This document shows, one piece after another, positions 11,835 through 25,499 of a stretch of DNA of 64,000 bases. Numbering within the stretch: the stretch's first letter is position 1; each line of letters opens with the position of its first letter. The DNA is taken from the NCBI RefSeq assembly GCF_964204865.1, contig NC_135258.1:8113001-8177000 (forward strand). Reading direction: 5' to 3'. The position numbers were made by a program, and so were the translations under genes. This stretch comes from Styela clava (Eukaryota; Chordata; Ascidiacea; Stolidobranchia; Styelidae). The notes below the pieces were generated by a model, which saw only the letters and a list, made by a program, of their open reading frames with translations, did not search any database and was not told the origin of the DNA.

Positions 11835-14800
11835 TTAGCGATACGTATTTTTGTAACGAGCTTCAGTATACTCTACGGTTGTAACGTTGCGATCATAGTC
11901 TGATGTGAAATTTTTTGAATAATTCCTACACTGTAATCCTGGAGCTTCGTACTCAATTTCATTCAGCTTGACTTCATAATTTGGATGAACGAAATAAGCT
12001 AACGATTGTCGATGCCTTTTGCGTTTCGATTCTTCAGTGGGTATCATGATCCGATGTTTCTGAAATTTATGTAAAAATATTTGTCGTCAATCATGGAGAT
12101 GTAAGACACCAAATCAGAGAGATCTAGATCATATAATATAGGCGACAATAATCGCCTCAAAATTATAAGTTCGACCGGCCTTATTTATACAGACTTTCCG
12201 ATTAATCAATCATCAAAGTCCATTCCTAATTATCTGTCTTTCCAACTAGTCAAAATGAATCGTATATGAATTTCAAAAAAAAAAAGATAATCACGACAGT
12301 TTTACTGGAGAAGGGAAGTTGTGGGTAACAAAAATTGGTAGGCGATAATTACAAAAGGTCAACATAGTAAAGCTATTGTAATTGTGGGCTTTTTTCAAAG
12401 CTGTTTGATTTGACTCGTGTTTTAGGATTTGAGCCAGATTTCCCCAAGAAATTACGCTAGATCAAAACTTTAAAGTTCCTTAAGAGAGTAGAGTTTCAAT
12501 GCACCTTGGCTCAATATTAAAAACTCAATGATAATTATCTATAAAAATAACCAAACCGTTGACTTCAATCTTCCATTTGTCCAAAACTGCAGCAAATCGC
12601 CTATGTTTACAAGAACTGTTCCTGGAATTGGTTTTGCCTCAATGTATTCTCCGTCGTATGTTTCGACCTTGGAAAAATTCATATGTTGAAAATGTCTTTT
12701 CTCTAGAATTTTTTTGTCTTGAATTTGAAGAAAATGTTTAATTTTCGGTTGAATATTTTGTGGCATATTTTTTACAATATTTTTTTATTTTATTTTCTTT
12801 CACCCCAAGAAATAGCAGATATGTGTTGTACACGTATCGTACGAGGAGTAGGGTGGATAAGAAGATTAAGTCAACAAATATGCCAACGTTTGAAGGAACC
12901 ATAGGCAAAATTACACTCTACCTCAAGCGTTTCAAATTACTTCGTACCGGTTTCGGGTTGGTTCATGGATTTGAAAACGGTGAAAATGGTGGATTTTAGA
13001 ATACGATCCGATCCCGGGTCACTAGTTTTATCAAACGAAAAACACACCTATGATAAACTGTTTATCACATTGGCTAATTCAGTAATCAGAATATCCGCTT
13101 ACAATTCTGAAACAACTTAGTCAAGAGTGAGAGTAAGTTTCTTAACACATATATGGCTTTAAACCCATAATCATAGCCCTAACGCAAGTAGAAAGAGTAA
13201 CAAAATACATTGTTTAGTTTAAGAAGTTTCTAAGAAGTATATATTTATAACAAAATCTGATACAATACATTGTATTTTTGATACACTGCACTTGTGATGT
13301 ACTACAAAGTTGTAATAAGAAAGAATAATTTTCATGCTTTCATGAATCTGGACCGATGCTATAGATCCGGACAATATCAACAATCCATATTTTTTGAGTC
13401 ATAAAATAACACTTAATCTTAATATATAAAAACTGGAAATATAAAACATATGTAATGCAACTTCTTCACTATGGGTAAGAACTAGTTCATTTATTCAGTC
13501 TGTAATGGATCCTTAGCCAGTGTTATGGGAAAAACAAACTTCCGCTTTTGTGCAGTTTAAGTAGGTTATATTGTGTGCATAATTAAGTATTACAGTAATA
13601 ATAAAAACACGGAAAAAAATACAAAAAAAATATCCCTCCCCAAGAACGACCATATTCCTCCCTGGAGAGAAATTCCTCTCGGGTTAAAACTATTTCACAA
13701 CGAAAACTATTTTCCAACCTCTAGTCCTCCAATATCGTCTTGAAATAGCAATGTCATTGTTCCAAAATCCGAATGTTCTCCAAGACGAATCTGGTTTGAT
13801 TTTACATCTGCATTCTCAGGAACTGATGGATAATATAATGATCTTAATGTTGTGTAGTTGCGTTCTTTTCCTATTCGTGAATGGCATTGGAGAAAGTATT
13901 CTTTGTCCTAAAAGGTAAATGCAGTGACTTTATACGGGTCGCAAAAAACATGTTAAAGATTTAACATACATTGAAATGGTTAAAACGATTGAAAGATTGA
14001 AACGGAAAGACGAATACTTCAGCTTCAAATCATCGACGGATTCATGGCTAGTTTAGTTTCTAAATCTAAAATTACCAACATTCGTAAATTTGACTTACTT
14101 TAATTTTCATTCCTGTTGCGAGAACCTCGAGTATTCGCATTGAAAGTTTCTTGCATTCCTCAAACAATTTCATCAAATTAGTGGAGAATCCTGGCACTTC
14201 GACATCTGGCCATGATATTTGTCCGGAATCGAGCGCCATTCCACCAACCTGATAAGATTCTTTGATATCCTTTGGTCGTTGCGGATTTGTTCTAGTTTTA
14301 AAATAAGTTTCAATAAATGGATTCTGTGTTTGCTACACTCTATTATTAACATTAATTTAATCATCGATAAAATGTCATTTATCGCACCAGCTCTCTGTGA
14401 GACTAGACAAATTCTAAAATTGGGGCGCGGCCCAAGTTTAATAACCACTGATATCGAATTGTGCGTACAGTGCTTGTAACAACATGTTCATGCAGTCATT
14501 GTAATTCACAATTCTATCTAAGCTTACCCTTCTTTCAAAAATTCATGATATCCGCTATAATTTTCATCGAATTTATATTTTCGTTTTGCATCAGAACTCA
14601 TTAGAAAAAAATGATTTGATACTTTCATGACGTCATCTACCAATTCACTGAAACAAAAATGAGTGAATCAGAGATTCTCGTAAGATTACTTGCATCCATC
14701 AGTTTGATCATTCAAATCAAAATGGAATACTTCCTCTATCTGTAGTCTGATGGCTCTTTGAAATGTCTAAAAAATATCTATCCCTGGCAAGAGATGTTAG

Positions 14801-16268
14801 TTAGATAATCGGCAATACCTTACGGTACTCACAGAAGTAACAGTAGTTCAGTGAAGAAAATTCCCTATCTTTTTAATCTGATAATAGGACCTTAGGCGTC
14901 GCTGCTTGATAATCATCTTTGGTTTCCCGCGGCTTCCCTTTCCCAGTAGAATTGCATGATTATATTTTTCCTCGAATAGTGTATGACGTATGTGATTGAA
15001 TTTTTACTTCGATAAAATAAACTTGACTTGACATTTTAAAAATTCAACAGCAGGATTTATAAAGAAAGATCCATATGTACAGCGATTTAATTCGCTAAAA
15101 ATGACTCTCATCCCTAAACAGTAAGTACAATTAAAATCGTTTTATATTTGATGGTAATATTTTAAAAACTTTTTATTTCGAATGACTGTTATTTTGTCTT
15201 GAAAATATTGCAAAAATATAGGACATCGAAAAAAAAAATTAAAAATCGTCATCTTTGAAGTTCAGGTCTTTACTTACCTTTTGAAAATCAAAATCAACCA
15301 AAAAAACTATTCTGGGCTATTCACAACGTACCGTGTTTCCCGAAAATAAGACAGGATCTTAATTCAATTCGAAAAATAACACCAGGGATTATTTGGGGGG
15401 GGGGGGCTGGTCTTTTCTTATCATTTATCAAAATTACAAAGTGGAGGATTACAAGATTTTCAAATATACAAAATATGAAAACCAATATTCATTTACCTAT
15501 AACACGTTTTTGAGGGGGTTACAGTAAGATCATTTTCAAAATTCAGGCTAGGTCCTATTTTGGGGAAAATACGGTAGCGACTAGAAAATCCTATCTCGCA
15601 TATGATAGAGTGCGGGGGAGTTTATCTAAACGGAAACACAATACACGCACGGTACATGTATATAAAATAAAAATAAATTTTCAGTAAATGACCGGATGTT
15701 ATATATATATACGACCGGCAGTGGTCATTAGAGTCTGTTACCACTCGATACAATAACATAAGAATTCGTCGAAATCGGTCAACGTGTCCTAAAACAGTCA
15801 ATCAGCAAACCATAACTTTACAATACTATATACACTGCTCATATTCACCCGAAATTCTTATTAAAAATGATGAATTTAGGTTAAAGTTATTTTAACTATG
15901 ATGACAATGATATCATGGTGTACCATATAAGTTACTGAAGAAAATTATACAGAAACTATAATTGTATTCACCGCACAAAATTATATAAAAATTGAAATAT
16001 TAGAACCCAAATAGGTTGCAAGCAGACGTACATATATATACATATATACCAATAGTTCAGATATTGACAACTATATTAAACTGTAAAATGCTTCACCGAA
16101 GGACCAGAATAGTTTTTCTCACCTTGGTACGCCACACTGCACGAGATAAACAAATCCAACTTCGGAAAATGCTTTGTATATTTCGTTTCCAACTGATTCC
16201 ATCATCTCCTTTGAAACAAGATCAACTTCTAAACCACATCCGCTGAAATCTACCAATGGTATTTCCAT
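11835..16268 (-). CDS. 2-oxoglutarate/Fe(II) dioxygenase, isopenicillin N synthase-like, gene A (divergent paralogue)
   Basis: Six exons on the minus strand, 16268-16123, 14647-14528, 14291-14099, 13907-13719, 12667-12557 and 12059-11835, encode 327 residues. The start is 'MEIPLVDFSGCG', the usual N-terminal strand of this class. Exon 4 has the iron ligands His-x-Asp in 'RLGEHSDFGTMTLLFQD'. Exon 6 supplies the third His in 'KHRIMIP' and the oxoglutarate-binding Arg-x-Ser in 'RQSLAYFVHP'. The fold and cofactor set predict oxidation of a small molecule in the cytosol; the substrate is unknown. Exons 2, 4 and 5 have the same lengths as in B-D. Exon 3 is 12 bases longer and has the unmatched 'YQVGGMALDSGQISWPD'. 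Intron 1 is long and carries a MITE. This is the oldest branch of the local cluster. I see no break. Confidence 0.88.
15331..15574. repeat. TA-flanked MITE in intron 1 of dioxygenase A
   Basis: Ends are 'ccgtgtttcccgaaaataag' and, inverted, 'tattttggggaaaatacgg', each flanked by TA (15329-15330 and 15575-15576). That is the target preference of Tc1/mariner transposons. A run of 12 G lies inside at 15395-15406. A worn relative is at 47277-47490. No coding capacity. Confidence 0.7.
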
Positions 16269-18198
16269 ATCAAATTTTTACTGAGCGAAGCTTCAACTGT
16301 GTGTTTTTTGATTCGGCCTACATACGTACAAAACTCTAATACCTCCGTTGATGTTTAAAAATGATTCATACCCTTACTCGGAAAAATAAAAGAGAAATTA
16401 TAGTTACTATGTATAACGTTTACTTAACCCACTTGCGATCATCATTCGGACAGAAAACAAAGAAACGAGTTACATGATTGTATCGGGTTTCCACGTTTGT
16501 AACGGTCATTACGTAATTACTAAATTTTTTCATATAGCATGGTATTTGCGGACATGCAGCAGCTGGCAAATCACAATATTGTGAAGTCATATGAAGGAGA
16601 TCAATGATGTGTCGAAGTTATAGTGACCGCAATGAACTCAACACACACGCAAGACAAGACGCATCACCATCAAGTAAACCACCAACTTCAACTTCTTAAT
16701 TAATAAAGCTCTAGACCTAACATGGGCCAAATCCGACCCGTCGGGTAATTTAATCTGGCCCGGCCGATGCTGCCACCACCAAACGAAAACCAAATTTTGA
16801 TGTTTTAGCTAATTCAGGTATCTCACGGAATTTGTAAAAATATAAATAGGAGGTGGAGGTGTATATATTGTTCATAAAATGTAAACTTTTCACGTCACAC
16901 AATTTTATGGGCCATGTGGCCCGCCAGTCTAGGCGAGCAAAATTGTTGGCCCCTGTTTCAAAAACCTTGCCAGCCCCTGCTCTTAACTGTCGGCGTAAAT
17001 ATACTTTTAATTATTGAATAACTCATTTTAAACTCAATTTATCAACTCATGATACAAAAAAATAAGAATACACTAGACTAGTGATTTTCAACAAGTGTTC
17101 CGTGAAAGCCCTTTATGTATTCTGCTCTAAATTGATGTTATTTTCTTAAAGGGACAAAGGAACCATAATTTAATGAGCAGGTGATTGGTGTTAGAAATAT
17201 TCTAGATTTCGATGCATGTTTTCCCGGGAATAGGCTTTCTAATGGATGAACTAACTACAAGACCGGGGGCGGCCCGCCAAAGCATTTTAATAGTCATACC
17301 AACTATTTGACAAAAATATAAATCTTCTAACAAGAGTCAGCATAGAATACCAAAAAGTTATATATATCCATTCGGGATATGTAAATTTATCACACAAAAC
17401 GGTAATTAATGCGGAGATGTAAGAAGAAAAACCTGATCGGATTGTACGGATATAAACGTATAGAGTTAAATTACTATATTTAGACTATACAGCCGAGGCT
17501 TTTGGAACATTTTCTTTTTAAAATGGGAAGCAGGATCAACGTGCACTTTGTCTTAAAATTAGCCAATGTAACAGATTCAAAATATATTAAGTTAAATTTC
17601 ACAAAATATTGTTAACAAATGAGATTTTTGAAGCCAGCGGTTTCTTCAGAATAAGTGCATGCCTGAGCAGCCCATCAATGCGATCATTTACGCACGATGA
17701 AGCATATATCACAGTCTGACACTTGTGGCAAGATATTTTATTACAAATTATTTCTAAGTCGCTGTTAAAGTCTGTTCATATCAAGTTTCACAGTTGACGC
17801 GTTGATAGTCGGGCCAAGAGTCTTAAAATCAGTCAGAAACAGCACTGATCACAGTTTCTAAAATTTTCAGAGTGTTGGAATTAGACCTTATAAGAGTCTA
17901 ATCAGTTTTTGCAAGTTCTACAGTTTCTGGAGTACGAGATCACAATTAAATATGCAGCGGAGAACCGTATTTCGACTGTGACAGTTATTCTGATGCCCGG
18001 TGAAAAGTCGATCTGTAAAAAATAATTACATTGGTTCCAAGGAGGTCCCAAGTTACCTAACAATACCTAATAATATACAAGATCAAATATTAAGTGTCTG
18101 AGTTTTTTTACCACGTGGAAAGCAAGTGAAAATGTTCTAGACATAATACTCACAAACCATTATTATTCCTCTGTGTTTCGAATTAGATAAACAACGTA
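16269..18198. other. Spacer upstream of dioxygenase A; hAT-like repeat fragment
   Basis: The promoter of gene A should lie just above 16268, but no clear core element is visible. The block 16718-16990 ('gatgctgccaccaccaaacg...ggcccgccagtctagg') is repeated at about 22540-22830 in intron 2 of gene B, so it is a dispersed repeat. About 17070-17130 ('agtgattttcaac...gttccgtg') resembles the end of another hAT-type element. No gene is seen. Confidence 0.5.
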
Positions 18199-19140
<942 letters not shown>

Positions 19141-20419
19141 TAATTACTATAATTTTTTCTGATTTAGTTTTTGACAAACGACAATATGTAGATTTGAGTT
19201 TGACAATAGTTTCACAACGCTTCTGCCATCACTGTATGAATTGAAGGGCAATATAGTGCAAATCTATACGAAGAAAAATAATTATAAATCGATTCAACTT
19301 GTAGCGTGCAGTCAAAATAATTAGTTACTTGCTGAAATTTAACTTGAAACACATCAAAATAACATAACAAAGATATACTCATCCGGATTCTTTCTCTTTA
19401 TTCTGTTATTGCAAAAAATAAAAATGGCAATAGATGATGGCTAATGATTTAACAGTCAAATTGCACATTAAACAATATTCAGCAACGTAGCAGGCAATAT
19501 ATAAGTGTGATAAATAGTTTCTACCAGAGCTGGAGAGCTGGTTCAAAATCATGGTGGTTCCAGTTACAGAGCCGCAGGAAATTTTAACTGTAGCTTTATC
19601 TGAGGAGCTTCATTTTTTTATGTCGAAATAAGGCTCCAGCTCTGACTCCACAACCATCGAAGTGTTTAAGCTTGAACACAAAAATGAAACAGTCACAAAC
19701 ACCTTTTTCAAAAGTGAAACAACGATTTCATATTTGGAAATTAGACTGTAAATATAACTCGAAACTTCTTTATTAATATTAGAATTGAAAATGAAAATAT
19801 TGGCTTGGCAAAATTTATTTTATTTTTATTCTCTTTAGGTGTCAGAAGATAATAAATATTAAAAAATATTCAGATGGTTAGGAACTATAGCCACTGAAAT
19901 TTCTGGTCGCTTAAGCTCCCTTCCCAGCCTTGGTTTCTACATTACGAAACACTGATATAAAAATGCCATAGACAGAACAACAAATAAATCAAAAATCTCA
20001 CCAAAGGGCAAAGAAGGCAAGAAAATAAAACTATACAATCATTCAAATGACGAGGACATACTCACAGACATTAAAATTCAACTCTCAAGAAATTTGTAAA
20101 ATCTAATGACCTGGCTCTATTAAACAAGGACCTAGACCAATTTCTGAAAATACTGGACCCAAATAATTTTGAAGTTTTGTATGCAGACCTTAGATAAAAA
20201 TAGTTGAGTAGCCCTGACCTAGACCCCAACTGGAAGCAGGTAAGTATTACTCTAATGATTTAAAAAATAGATCAACCCTAGTCACAAACAGAAAAGGCCT
20301 TAAGACTTCAAATTAGTTGGAGAATCTGCAATCTTCAAATTATTTAATATCTTGATTAGATGTAATAGAATTGTCTGAGAGCACTTTCATCACTTCAGTT
20401 TGCAAATGATAAAAGGTTC
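19141..20419. other. 3' flank of dioxygenase B, part of the duplicated unit
   Basis: No gene is supported. The block around 19370-19500 ('acaaagatatactcatc', 'gcaggcaatat') recurs downstream of C at about 29130-29250 and of D at about 36620-36900, so it belongs to the segmental duplication carrying B, C and D. A possible polyadenylation signal ATTAAA (minus strand) is at 20343-20348, about 72 bases past the stop of gene B. Confidence 0.55.
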
Positions 20420-23400
20420 TCAATTGATGTAACTGCTTTGAAATCTATTATTAGTATGTCCAAATGCTGTAACAGGCTCTTCATATTCAGGTTCAATTCT
20501 TTCATGATGATCCAGACATGAAGCTCCATATTCAATTCCTGATAAAACAACTTCATGATCTGGATGAACAAAATATCCAAAAGATTTTCTCTGTACATTC
20601 CTGGCAGACTGGATATCTGGTACCATCACTCTGTGTTTCTGACATTTACAGAAAAGAAAAGGGGGAAAGAAGACAGCTTTTTAAAACAATTTTTGTCTCT
20701 GTTCAACTATTTCGGACCTATTCCTATACAGAGTCAAGTAAAATATCAGAAGTAATTGATCAAAAATCATAATTAAATATTCAAGAAAGATCCCAATTTA
20801 AACAAGTTGTAAACATAATTTTTAAAGTAATAATTACCAGGTCTATGGAATATCAATAATAAAAATATTCGCAGTTACGACACAAATACCAATTTCAGCA
20901 ATATATTGAGCAAAATGCAGTTTTTGAATTACACGAATAGGAATAAATAACATATGATAATCGGAAAAGAAAATTAACATTTAAATACGGTAATTTTTGT
21001 TGAGATTTGAGAATGATTTTAAATCAAAAAAGCATCGGCCATCAGAACTCACGGTTGATTTGAGTCTTCCTTCTGTCCAAAATTGCAAAACATCCCCGAT
21101 ATTAACAAGAACTGTGTCTGGAATTGGAACCGCTTCTATAAACTTCCCGTCATAACCTTCAACCTATAATAAGACATGTTTCATACACTCATCACAGCTA
21201 GTCTGTATGGGTTGATCTGACATTTGCATCCGCCCACATTAATAATTACAACAAGGGTTGGGTTGGAACATGGACTGATATTTTAACTGCCAAAGATCAA
21301 TTATAAGTATCTGGAAATTTAGGATCTCATTGAAACGATAATATTGCATTGTAAATCTTTTTCATGAATCCTGTTTCAGCTCGAAGTTTTATTGCAAATG
21401 AGCCATAGCTACTTTTTCAATTGTCTTGTTGGTCAATAGTCACTCGGGTACTACTGACAAATCCTATATTTCCATAAGTAGATATCTGACAATATATATT
21501 TTTCATACTATGATTGATCACCTATATTTATTATTCGAACCTGCAAGCCTCCCACATTATCTTGAAATAAGAGCGTAAATGATCCATAATCACAATGTTC
21601 ACCGAGTCGTAATTGTCCAGGCTTCAGTGTAACATTATCAGGAATGGGAGGATAATGAAGAAATCTCAATGTTGTGAAATTATCTTTTCCATTCATCCTG
21701 GAATGACATTTCATCAGATAGTCAGAGTCCTAAAAACAATGACAGAATAAGTGAAAGTATGAATGAATGGAATGGGTACATTATAACAGCTAAGGCCAAA
21801 ATAGCTGGAATCCTGAAGTAGGCGAAAAGTAATTTAATATCCCATAAAAGTATGTTTTTATAAAGTATACACAATCACACTGAAGACACAACTTGTCATC
21901 TATCCAGGAATTGATTCAACCAACCAAGATCAAATAATTCAAACGTTGGATGTCACAATGACAATTCTCTGGTCATGGGAACAAGATGAAAACTACAATT
22001 ATGCCAAGGGTGACACTGATACCTAAATTATTTTGCTCATCATTTAAGACACTAGCTTTACTATTCACTGCCCCAACCTAAATGAATTGTAAGCTATATT
22101 AATAATGACTAAAAAAATAAGAGCATACTTTTATTTTCATTCCTTTGGTTAAAACTTTAATAATTCTCAGAGATAATTTTCGACATAGCTCGCAAAATTT
22201 CCTCATTTTGGAAGCAAACTTTGGGACGTGTTCGTCAGGCCATTTCCTATCAGTGGTATAATATACATTGAATGCTTCTTTGTAATCTCCTGGTCTCTTT
22301 GGGTTCAGGCTGTAAATCGAGTTTAGGGAAATATCTAATTATGAACAGAAATGTCAGATTCAAATAGATTAAAATAATATAACGCATGCGATGGGATTCA
22401 TACAAATTAAACCATTGTCAATTTAAATTTTGATCGTCATTTGGTGTTTTTAGTTCCTACGTCAATTATGTCAAAACCTTTTTATGAATGTACTTTTATT
22501 TTGCTGATATTGGATTTTATCAAAGTCTAGAACTGACATGTGCACACTGTGGCACTAGGGCCAAATCGGGCCAGCCGGGTAAATCAATCTGGCCTGCCTG
22601 ATGCTGCCATAACCAAACTAAAACTAAATTTTGATGTTTGAGCTAAACAATAACTCAAAGAATTTGTTAGGATTACGATTACATTTAGTTTGGGCACGAG
22701 GCTTATTGTTTTCCAGTTTATTTTTGTAACACTTTAAATATTGTTCATGAAATGTTTTTACGTCAAACTTACATGGCCCGCCAGTCTAGGTGGTCACAAT
22801 TTTTGACCCCTGGTCCAAAAACCTTGACCACAACTGGTCTATAAGGCCGGTAGCACAGCAAAAAACAATATCCCATGCATTTGTGTCGATTTGGCAAATA
22901 GCCTTTTCGTCAAATTCTATAAGCTTCAACAAACCTCTCTACATTAAAATCAATATATCCAAAATTGCTTTCATCTCTTGCATATATTTTCTTAGTTGAT
23001 GCATCCAGTTTATAGAATTCATCCATTGTAGAATCAACCTCATCAATTTGTTCCCTGCCAATTATAATTATATGATATTGAAAAATCTGCAATTTGGTAG
23101 TTCTGCAAGAAAATCAAAAATGGAATCGGAAATTTTCATGTGACGGCGTTTAAAACGGTCGCCGCAATTGTGCGTTCGTTAAAAATAGTTCGACATTTCT
23201 GTCGCGTAATATTCAATCCATGACTATTTCCTTCTATTTAAATTTAATTGTGTTCAACGTAACTCGCGGTTGCGACGACTTACGACGAAACAAGAACATG
23301 GCCAATCTGAAATACCGCGACAATCTGCGGACATAAGATGTGAGACTGCCCGATTGTATTCAATTTTGATATATATTTTTATAAACATATAAAGTATATT

Positions 23401-23856
23401 AGTGTATATATATGTCAAGTATATCTTCATCGCCTCGAAATCTCCGCCACTTGTTAAAAGAGCAGACTTTTCGGCTATGCAATGATTTTTCAGAAAATAT
23501 TCAATCCATGACTGGGCATATTTAAATTTGGTTGTTTTATTAAATTGGTTGCGATCAATTAAATCTTCGATTGCGTAAATAAAATGCAAGCATTACTTCC
23601 CAGAATATACCACAGCAAACCGTGGACATAAAGTGTGGTAAAGTGCTCTCTTATATCTTGATTTGATTCGTATTTTTGTAAATTAGCAAACTGAAATGAC
23701 ATATTACCTTGTTATTCCAGTATTCTTCAAATACACAAATCCAATTTTTGCAAATGCCTGGTAAATTGCCTCGCCTGTTTTCGTGCAGTTTTCATCACTA
23801 ATCTCTTCAACATCAAGTCCACAATTCCAAAAATCGACTATTGGAATTTCACCCAT
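20420..23856 (-). CDS. 2-oxoglutarate/Fe(II) dioxygenase, isopenicillin N synthase-like, gene B
   Basis: Six exons, 23856-23708, 23054-22935, 22309-22129, 21729-21541, 21163-21053 and 20638-20420, encode 322 residues. All splice sites are GT/AG and phases match. The start 'MGEIPIVDFWNCG' is conserved as M(G/D)EIPIVDFW in C and D. The metal site is His-x-Asp in 'GEHCDYGSFTLLFQD' (exon 4) plus His in 'KHRVMVPD' (exon 6). Arg-x-Ser for oxoglutarate is in 'RKSFGYFVHP'. The central 'NPKRPGDYKEAFN' is typical of the class. B differs from C and D by Phe-Gly for Leu-Ala after the Arg-Lys-Ser. The product is a soluble oxygenase of unknown substrate. Frame is intact. Transcription would run toward gene A. 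Confidence 0.9.
22540..22830. repeat. Dispersed repeat fragment in intron 2 of dioxygenase B
   Basis: It matches 16718-16990 in the same orientation: 'gatgctgcca..accaaac', 'aaattttgatgttt', 'ggcccgccagtctagg' and 'caaaaaccttg' occur in the same order. The 'ggcccgcc' phrase near an end is common in hAT-derived MITEs. No coding frame. Confidence 0.65.
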
Positions 23857-24167
23857 GTCAGCAAAGACCGATAAAATTGAATTGGCAGAATAAGGCAAAG
23901 TAACTACTAGCTAAAAATTGAATGAGCAAATAGCAAAAATGTTAGAATGTTCTGAAATTGAAATCGCTGTTAATGATGTCTGAACGTCTGAGAATTATTG
24001 TTTTGCATTTGTAGGCTATCTATCCATGGGCTATTACATATGTACATAAGTAGCCTAGCTTTACTCGCCTTCACTCGCCTCGCAGTTTGCTTGTTGAATT
24101 AACTTCGATATCAGTTACAGAAGGCTGAGATCACGTCAATATGCTATCTTTTTACTCACAATATTTC

Positions 24168-24377
24168 TCAAACCGTATAGGCGGCATGGAAAAATGGTGC
24201 AACATTTGGCCTCCGTGGGAATGATAGAATTATTAAATTCCCGTTTGTAACTCGTGCTTCCGCTACTTCTCTGTCAGTCTGTTCTTCCAGATAACTCTGA
24301 ATTTTGTTTGTCCATTCGGTATCGTTAGATTTCAAACGAACGCGCTGCTCAGTCGTGTAAATATTTGGCTCTTTCAT
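24168..24377 (-). CDS. Unrecognised 69-codon frame in unit 1 of the tandem duplication
   Basis: The frame starts 'MKEPNIYTTEQRVRLKSND', continues with the charged 'WTNKIQSYLEEQTDREVAEA' and ends 'PFFHAAYTV'. I do not recognise it. Composition is protein-like (hydrophilic, then a short hydrophobic strand), and an upstream stretch could be a promoter. The equivalent frame in unit 2 has a stop and a length change, which suggests either a lone small gene with a decayed twin or a coding-like piece of a repeat. A first exon continuing elsewhere is also possible ('acggtttga' near the end could be a donor). Confidence 0.25.
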   Translation of the reverse strand: MKEPNIYTTEQRVRLKSNDTEWTNKIQSYLEEQTDREVAEARVTNGNLIILSFPRRPNVAPFFHAAYTV

Positions 24378-25358
24378 CAGAATTCAGCAATGCGAATTGA
24401 TTCCCCATATATACTGCGGGTACGCTCTCTTATGTATTAAATTTTACATTTTGACATAGACTGGCTATTAAAAAAGTTGACTGATGGCGTTGCTGACAAG
24501 ATAGATTTGCATTTGGTGGGCGATGAATATGCAATAAAGAGCAACTACCTGATCGTCGCAATAGCAGATTTACATGACTGCTTCCTCCATCACTTGAATT
24601 TCAGATTCAAAATCTTGATCGATCGAAGTCTTATAAAACGTTGTTTCCGCTGTAATATTCTTCGTGTCATTCTTGAAAGATTACAAGCACGTTTCAAAAT
24701 GCTTTGTTTCTTTATTTTAACTTGCTCTCTACATATAGACATAGGTCTACGAATTTCAAACTCTCTCTATTGAAAAAATACCGCAACATTTGTCCTCCGT
24801 GGTAATGATAGAATTATTAAATTCCCGTTTGTAACTCGTGCTCCCGCTATTTCTCTGTCAGTCTGTTCTTAGTTAAGCTCGTCTTCCAGGTAACTTTGAA
24901 TTTTGTTTGTCCGTTTGGTATCTTTACACTTCAAACGAACGTGCGAATTTGCGCTGCTCAGTCGTGTGGATGTTTAGCCCTTTCTCAGAATTTAGCGATG
25001 CAAATTGATTCCTTATATCTGTTGCGGGTATACGCTCTCTTATATATTATAAAAAAAATTCGTTTTGATATACACTGGCTATTAAAAAATTCACTGATGG
25101 TGTTTCTGACAAGGCAGGTTCGCATCTCACGATCGATGAAATTGTGAGAAAGAGCAACTACTTGGTAGTTGCAATGGCGGATTTATATGACTGCTTCCTC
25201 CATAACCCGAATTTCGTATTTGAATTCCTGATCAATCGAAGTCTCATAAAACGTTTGCTTCGAAGTAATATTCTTCGTGTCATTCTTGAAAGTTTACAAG
25301 CACATTTCAAAATGCTTTGTTTCTTTCCTTTATCTTGAAAATCTGTTAACATAAACAT
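24168..25358. repeat. Direct tandem duplication of about 600 bases upstream of dioxygenase B
   Basis: Unit 1 (about 24168-24775) and unit 2 (about 24786-25358) align over their length. Shared landmarks are 'attattaaattcccgtttgt' (24228 and 24811), 'tcagtcgtgt', 'tacgctctctta' and 'ttcttcgtgtcattcttgaa'. A third, partial copy of the second half lies at 35602-35770, fused to the broken dioxygenase. Unit 1 keeps an open minus-strand frame; unit 2 is interrupted. Function is unknown. Confidence 0.8.
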
Positions 25359-25499
25359 ACGTTTAAAAAACTACATACGTTCTGAACCCCATTCTCATAG
25401 TTTCATGTTGCATATTGAATCACATCTACAACATATATCTTTTAAATATTTCGTATTCTTGTTATTCATTTTCTTATAGAAATATTCATTGATAGAATG

